The translations under genes were made by a program, and so were the position numbers. Shown here piece by piece: positions 58,001 through 64,000 of a stretch of DNA of 64,000 nt. Source of the DNA: Trichaptum fuscoviolaceum (Eukaryota; Basidiomycota; Agaricomycetes; Hymenochaetales; Trichaptaceae); the NCBI GenBank assembly GCA_910574455.1, contig CAJSYZ010000001.1:2773424-2837423 (forward strand), read 5' to 3'. The notes beneath the pieces were generated by a model, which saw only the letters and a list, made by a program, of their open reading frames with translations, had not been told where the DNA came from and ran no database searches. Position 1 is the stretch's first letter. Each line of letters opens with the position of its first letter.

Positions 58001-59042
58001 AGAATTCCGTCGATTCCCAATCAACCTATACTGACATCAGCTTCACATGGCTATGTTAATTGGCTGTAAACATACATCACTGAGACCGCGTCCCTTGCTC
58101 CAAACTTTCATATCAGGTCCACGAGCATTATCACCCTCGCCGGAACCGAGCCTCGCTTCAATTTGCAAGGCGAATGCCTCATGACTAATCTTCGCCTCCT
58201 TATCTAGGATGGTCTCGAGTTTGGGAGCAATATGGTGGTTTAGGAGAGTTGACGTGAGGTTTGCAGCAACTCGTGTAAATTTCTATCAAAGATCAGTCAC
58301 CAGACCAGAAGATACCGGAGACAATAAGACATACGAGCTCCTCGTCGTCCTTAACTGCTAAAAGTGTTGATACAGCAGGTGACATATCTACAATCTCAGG
58401 TCTACTCTCTGCTTCAGATACAGACTTGTTCCAGTCATCGATGAGCTTTCCCGAGATGTTCTCTTTTGTGAGAGAACCGACGCGTTTTAATTTTGTGTAT
58501 ATAGACAGGAACGTAGGGAGAGCATCCGTCGGTGGATCTTTTGGTTTCGCTTGCGCTAGGATCTGCAGTGGCACGACAGAACTTGAGTTTTGAAGCTGCG
58601 AGAGGATTTTGGCTGGGAAGAAGCCCGAGTCAGAGCTAGTTCATAGTATGAGTACATCGAGCTCACCCTTTGAGGCAGATGTAAGAATAGTCACATGGTC
58701 TTTGCGCAGGAGGAAGAGAGTTGATGGAAATTCGTAACCTAACAGCCATGTCTAGTATGTGTTAATCCTAATGCTCTCTCCTCCAAAAGACTTTAAGCCA
58801 CACTCACCTGAAAAGCTACACTTTTTCTGATCGGCTCATCCTGACTCGCTGGATCTCCTGAAGATAGGAGAAGTCCGTCGCATCCGGATATCGTCTCGTA
58901 CTCATCATTTTTGCCGGCGCTCTGACAATAGCTTCAAAAGACAAGTTGCAAAAGGCGAAAGCGCGTCACGTACATTCCACGCGTCGAGGACGTGCTTTAA
59001 GCGAACGTTAAACTGTTCTGTGTTAAGCTGTACCGCAGGCAT
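55004..59042 (-). CDS. SPT16: FACT complex subunit Spt16
   Basis: Spt16 with Pob3 forms FACT, the histone chaperone that reorganises nucleosomes in transcription and replication. The protein has about 1,030 residues. The N-terminal aminopeptidase-like domain starts [19 protein letters not shown] and includes [52 protein letters not shown] and [18 protein letters not shown]. The dimerisation and middle domains follow, with [55 protein letters not shown] and [19 protein letters not shown]. The acidic C-terminal tail, rich in Asp, Glu and Ser, ends with a basic [12 protein letters not shown] that looks like a nuclear localisation signal. Many short introns break the frame, but the family order is complete. 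Confidence 0.96.
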
Positions 59043-59369
59043 AGCTACACCTTACGACAGTTACAGTATCTCGTAGGTCGGTGTCGCGTCGAGTGGCAGT
59101 AAGCAAGTAAGTCTGTAGGGTGAGACGCGTGCAGCTGCTTGTACTAGCACTTCATTTGTCATACTATCTACCTGACGTAATCCGGTGCCAACCTGAGTGT
59201 GAGTGTACCAGTGCTCAAGTTCAACAACTACTCAGGGCGGCCGAAATGAAGGAAGTAACGAGAATTCAGAACATTAGGTGACGTAAAGTATACACTAAGG
59301 TAGAACATCTTCGTTCTCCATTGTATTTCCCAACTGCCCAAACTAACCGGTGATAATACTGGTACTTTA
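59043..59369. promoter_or_regulatory. SPT16 upstream region and 3' region of the phosphoesterase gene
   Basis: This 327-bp spacer in a co-directional block has no accepted coding frame. Confidence 0.45.
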
Positions 59370-60469
59370 CTAAGAAACCTTTCTCAGGTCAACAATAATG
59401 GCCTGGTCAGCATCATGCAAAGCCGCATTTACGAAGGCAAGCTCGTTATCTGTATCGCCCACTCTACGATCGCGTGTACAGGCTCCGTGAGCCTCGTGTA
59501 TGTGTCCGAAGACGTGCAGTCGGCAGCTTTCTAAAGCTTCGATACGCTCAGCCAGTTTCGGACAGCCAGCCTTCTTGCCTCTACGTGTTTGATCGAGGAT
59601 CCCAAAAGCTGGAGTATGCGTCATGAGAATTTCAACGTCGTTTGGAATGAATTTCCATTCCTCTATTCGAGAAAAGCTTTCACTAAGATGAGGAGATGGA
59701 ATAAAGTGTAGAAGAACGCACCTTCAGCTTCCCCCGGCTCAAAGTATTGAAAGGCGCCTTGGACATAAAATGGCGCGGCCTTCAGGGGGTACATAAAATT
59801 ACGACAATCAGCATTGGCTCGCAAGGAGTGCAGTAGCAGCTGGACGTTTTCACACCGGTGTTCCATATACTTTCCACGTCACACCCTTCGAAGTGGTTAT
59901 CTCTACCTCCTCGTGGTCGAGATAGACGAGACCGGCAGCTCGAGCGGAAGCATTGCGCATCAAGTCTATAGATGAGTCTATCTCCTTGAATATTGTGAGT
60001 TCTGTATGTATTTGTGAATCAATGCTTGTGAAGCACTGCACCTTTGGATCAAACCCCCTCCACGAGTTTCCCTTGCTTGCCTTCCAGCGTGGATCCAAGC
60101 AATGCTATCTCTTGTTAAGGACTCTGACACTATGGGCAAAACAAGGGTTCTTACATCGTGATTTCCAGCAATAATACTGACGTGATTTCAAACGAGTGTG
60201 GGTTGAGCATAAGCATCGACTGGAATACAACAGCACACATACACCTTCAGCTCATGTGGAAGCTCTTTGAGCCAATTTACAGTTGTTAGCAACTGGTTGG
60301 GTTGTCCCCAGCTACTTAGATCGCCAGCGTGCAGCAGTACGTCCCCTGGAGGTATGCCTTTATATATCCGAGAGTGGGTATCCGAGATACAGACAAAACG
60401 CGTCCAGCCAGCACCAGGATGCGGAGGTGGGGCGTCCAGAGGGTATGAAGTGTAGATAGCAACGCTCAT
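59370..60469 (-). CDS. Calcineurin-like metallophosphoesterase (MPPED/UPF0046 type)
   Basis: Metal-binding motifs occur in order: FVCISDTHSRIYKGI (D-x-H), DVLLHAGDLSSWGQ (GDxx), then after an intron SIIAGNHD (GNHD), and near the end ILMTHTPAFGILD plus LHVFGHIHEAHG (GHxH). This set defines the calcineurin-like phosphoesterase fold, and the N-terminal layout resembles MPPED-type proteins. The start at 60469 reads MSVAIYTSYPLDAPPPHPG. Length is near 300 residues. The natural substrate is unknown; related enzymes hydrolyse 2',3'- or cyclic nucleotides. The reading frame is broken by short introns. Confidence 0.85.
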
Positions 60470-60635
60470 TGTCGTCGAAGATGATGGTTAAAGGGAAGTG
60501 GCTGAACTGCCGCGAGGGAAAAGGGACCAATCCTAGGATGAATAGACATGCTGTTGGGCGCGCGACGTCAACTTGACAGGACAGCGATAAAAACCAAGGA
60601 CAGATGAACATAGTATGATGACGTAACCCACAGCG

Positions 60636-62821
60636 TCAATCGTCTTCTATACCTAGAACAGCAAGGTCTCTAAGAATGAATACAGCCTCCTCAACCCGCA
60701 TCTCTAGAACTAACAGCTTATCCCTCCGCTCCTCCCAAGACCGAAGTGTCTCGCGCTCTACTCGTGAAAGAAGGGTCGGATCTTCCTGCACATCGCTCCG
60801 CTGGCATTTTTGTAGCACGGCCTTGACCATCGCATCCTCCTCCTCAGCGCGTCGTCGCATGTTGATATTGTATAGTGTCTTATATAGGTTCCCAAGAGCT
60901 ACAGCGTACGCCTTGTGAAGATCAACATACCTATCCGAACATGCTAAGTAAGAATGAACCCCACGAAACATCCGGCATCTCACCAAAGGTATATAGTTCG
61001 TTGAGGATTGCGATCCGCTCCCTTAGGCACTTCTTGTATGCTCACAAGCGATTCAGCTGATAGGTTGGTGAGCAACGGCCGAACCGCCATGTCAGTCATC
61101 ATTGCTGCTTTTGCCAGCTATGGGGCATCAGTTATGTACACCGCTAAGGTGCAAGTCATGTAAAGTCGTGACTTACCTGATCCCCGCCCATTTTGCCGTT
61201 GTCAAGCAGGAATCGCATTAGGCGCACTGCCTCGTCACCATGTCGTTCACGAGCAATAGCCTCTATCACCCTTCTTCTCAGCCTCCGGCACACGATCTCA
61301 AACTCCACAGACACCTTCCCTGAGCCGCTAAAGGTGACAAACGACGACGTTTTTCCTGCTGGAGTAGGGTTGTCCGCTGCCGAGAGTACGCCGAGATATT
61401 CTTTGATCGCGCTCATGGTGGAAGGCTTTTTCGAGGTGGCATATGCCAGACCAGATGTGATATCTTCCTCTTCTGCAATGTGATCGATGATGTTTGCGGT
61501 AGAAATAGGATCTGGGTGATTTCTGTTAGGATGAAGAGGGAAACTGAATTGCTGCTTTACAAACCGGAACGGATATCTGAGAGAGAAAGCTGTTTCGCTT
61601 CAGAAGCTTTCAGTGCTGCACGGACAACAATTGCAGCGGCGTTATTATACCGCTCCCGAACGGCATTAACAATGAGCTATCTTGCAGCTTAGAGTAGAAC
61701 AAACATATGACAGTCAGGTAGAGCAAACCTTATTGCGTATGTGGATATTGAATTTTGTGGGATTGAGACGAAAGTATACATCGTCCTAGACAAAGACCAA
61801 TTAGCATCGCAGGTATGGGCTGAGGTTGAAAACATACATCAACGACTAAGTCATCTGTCGCCTTCCTCTATATTGAGCACGTAAATACGGCAATTGGAGC
61901 GCACAGAATGGCTAGCAAACCTTTGCAGATCGTTGCCCATTATGTTCGGACGCTTTTCGTTTCTAGTACTTGTATGATAAGCCTCCAAACACGCATAGAG
62001 GGTAATCAATAACAGAGAACATACTGTCAGCCCGATTTTCATTGCTTCATCCTGTTCCCGCTTCAACCTTGCCTCGGCCTTTTCCTTCGCTTCTCGGAGC
62101 TCCTTTGCAGTAGGAAAGTTTTTGAGCTGAGCCCTCTCATCTTTCTCGTACTCCATCAGCTTGTCCCGAGGCGAGACGTGCGAGAGGACGGTCGAAGGAA
62201 CAAGATAAGACGCGTGCACGAGTTTGTGAAGAGCTTGTGAGTAGACCTGGTGTTCTATGCAAGGTGCAATGTCTTGAGAATCTTGAAAATACTCAGCCGA
62301 ACACCTATGGCAGACCTTTTGTTTTTGCCTTGCATAATTGGCTCAAAATATCTGTCGGACGTAGCTTGCCATGGTCAAGAACCAAAGAGACTATCTCTGC
62401 TGCCTGGATGAATGGACAGTCAATCAATTTTGCAATGGGAATAAGTGAACGTTAAGAACCTTAGCTCCTAACAACTCTTCCGTCTGCCATACATATCTCC
62501 CGAAGCGAAGTCTCAGAATGCATTCCTCGGGGTTGAACTCTATCACCTCGACTCCATCCTCCGATTGGGCATGCCATGCCAAGTTATGTTGAATGAGGAC
62601 AAGGACTGAGGCTCGGACAGCCCGGGCCTTCAAGGAAGTATATCTGACAAGCTGTAGGAGGGTTAGACGTCCTCGGGTCAAGAGGGCGAAAGCGACTTTC
62701 TACGCGCTCGACGTCAGCATAGCACTACTTTCGGGTCCCAGAACACACCCACCGAAGTCAGAGGTCCAAAATGCGAATGAATAATTTGTGTGCATAGGTT
62801 CGAGGTATTTACATCTGCCAT
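60636..62821 (-). CDS. RPC82: RNA polymerase III subunit C82 (RPC3)
   Basis: Rpc82 is part of the Pol III-specific trimer needed for initiation at tRNA and 5S genes. The start MADVNTSNLCTQIIHSHFG leads into the first winged helix. KVAFALLTRGRLTLLQLVR, YTSLKARAVRASVLVLIQHN and LRLRFGRYVWQTEELLGAK are highly typical. Then come SFVTFSGSGKVSVEFEIVCR and FLLDNGKMGGDQLAKAAMM, with RPLLTNLSAESLVSIQEVP and KGADRNPQRTIYLW, which identify the C-terminal winged helices. It finishes with a coiled coil (NMRRRAEEEDAMVKAVLQK) and VEEAVFILRDLAVLGIEDD. About ten introns interrupt it. A CACGTG palindrome lies at 63114-63119, about 290 bp upstream. Confidence 0.93.
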
Positions 62822-63724
62822 ATCGGAAGCCAGAGGGCCAGGTCGGTTGGTAACAAAGATACTAAAGGATGTGAGGGCACTGATGGAGATGCTGGACGCG
62901 AGGCGCTGGTATACGGCGCTCGGATGTGCCCAGAGCAGAACCTTAAGGAACAGGCTCGAAGACAGGTAGATGAGATAAGAATAACGAATATGTTAGCAGA
63001 ATGGAGTCAAGGGAATCGTAACGGAGTCATAGATGCGCCTCAATGTGGACTCTCCTCGTCGAGCCTCGCTGAATGTCATCCGTGCCATCTCTCAAAATTT
63101 ACTGGCAGCACACCACGTGGCTATGTTCCATAGTAATAACCAACACCAGCCTGACTTGCTGCTATGTAGATTCTCAAGTCTTCATTCTGAAGTTTATAGA
63201 CAGCATTAATAAACACGTATGATGCCCGTTCTAGGATATTAATAGTACAGGAATTCGTTATCTGTGATGATGCCTATGCTACGGGCACGCAATCAACCCA
63301 CTGGGCAACCCGTCCTCCACATGCATGTCCACCTCTACTTTACTTTCCTGTCACCAATCAACCCCATACCACATCACCAACATCACGATCTGAGATCCAC
63401 TAGAGCTCACCCGCCTGATGCTGTAAATGGTTAGCAAGCAAAAAAAAAAATGCCATATGAAAAAAAAAATGCGAATAAATTGAGAAAGCGAAACAAAATG
63501 CCGAATGCCGAATGCGATGCCAAAAAGAGTACAATGGGGTGCGATGCAGATGATGATTAGAATAAAATAGAGAAAAAAGACTTAGACCTTAGGTGTTTTG
63601 AGCTGTCAGAAAAGAAGCTGATAAGTTATGCTGTCATGGTGGTCGAGCGAAGGAAGCGACTAAAGACAAGTCGTTTTAAATGTCTTCGTCGAACACGCGT
63701 AACACGATGCGAAAGCGATGGACT
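62822..63724. promoter_or_regulatory. RPC82 upstream region and 3' region of the next gene
   Basis: The interval carries CACGTG at 63114-63119. Near 63440-63480 there are two A10-A11 runs each followed by ATGC, and near 63495-63520 a short tandem of AATGCCG-like units. No coding frame was accepted. Confidence 0.5.
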
Positions 63725-64000
63725 TCAAAGAACGCGAACACGTTTTGAGCCTGTATGTCATCAATGATACCCGATTAGTTGCCATCTTCATTATCTCGGA
63801 CGGTGGTGACTGAACATACCAGGTGAGCTCGGAGGGGAAGGAAGGTTCTCCTCCTCTAGGTCTGCCTCCTCCAGGCTCCTCTTCGACGAGTTCTTGTGCA
63901 CAATAACAAACTCGTCAACTTTTGTACCCGTCGTGCTGGACACAGGCGTTCTCAGTAAAGTCTTGTCAGAACCCAAGAGCGAATCTGTAGCGATGTCCGT
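63725..64000 (-). CDS. C-terminal end of an unidentified protein (partial, runs off the right edge)
   Basis: The minus-strand frame from the window edge reads DSLLGSDKTLLRTPVSSTT, then KVDEFVIVHKNSSKRSLEE, and ADLEEENLPSPPSSPG. A GT-AG intron (about 63758-63819) joins this to a short last exon ending GSKRVRVL before a stop at 63725. The region is Ser/Pro-rich, suggesting a disordered tail of a regulatory protein. No domain is visible, so it stays unnamed. An alternative last-exon frame exists but its phase does not fit. Confidence 0.55.

Overview
The window looks like nuclear DNA of a filamentous basidiomycete, most likely an Agaricomycete. Genes are dense and on both strands. Most are cut by many short GT-AG introns of roughly 45-65 nt, protein matches are to fungal or eukaryotic families, and one gene encodes a secreted protein with a CPL1-like cysteine domain, a family expanded in basidiomycetes. 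All exon models were spliced by hand from reading frames and family landmarks. Gene outer limits are firmer than internal exon ends.

Layout, left to right. (1) 1-9000: the tail of a plus-strand gene, an unrecognised coiled-coil-like gene, a WD40 protein, a 3 kb gene-poor stretch with a diverged 71-bp direct repeat and a tRNA-like fragment, a nitronate monooxygenase and an unrecognised gene. (2) 9400-23250: a CPL1-like secreted protein, cytochrome c heme lyase, the Brix protein SSF1, a PKA-like kinase, the TFIIH/CAK assembly factor TFB3, a LigB-type dioxygenase, a C78-type deubiquitinase and, divergent from it, proteasome subunit alpha4. (3) 23600-41800: a Gea-type ARF exchange factor, a cytochrome b561-like membrane protein, a small Arg/Lys-rich protein, an alpha/beta hydrolase, the helicase HRQ1 and an SCYL2-type pseudokinase. 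(4) 42600-50300: an atypical SDR-like protein, 3-hydroxyisobutyrate dehydrogenase and an HSP20-like protein. (5) 50200-53400: 3.2 kb without a convincing gene. (6) 53400-64000: a co-directional minus-strand block with scavenger decapping enzyme DcpS, FACT subunit SPT16, a calcineurin-like phosphoesterase, Pol III subunit RPC82 and the end of one further gene.

This is mainly a housekeeping block: transcription and chromatin (TFB3, SPT16, RPC82), ribosome assembly (SSF1), RNA turnover (DcpS), protein turnover (C78 protease, proteasome alpha4), membrane traffic (GEA, SCYL2), DNA repair (HRQ1) and mitochondrial metabolism (heme lyase, HIBADH). Genes alternate in orientation, giving several divergent pairs with short shared promoters and several convergent pairs with short shared 3' regions. 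I found no rRNA gene, intact tRNA gene, CRISPR array, intact transposon or virus-derived gene. The most notable items are the symmetrical bidirectional promoter between the deubiquitinase and proteasome genes, a probable GC-AG intron in DcpS, the diverged tail of the PKA-like kinase, an SDR lacking the usual catalytic Tyr/Lys, and two unrecognised genes. I see no convincing sign of a wholly new system.
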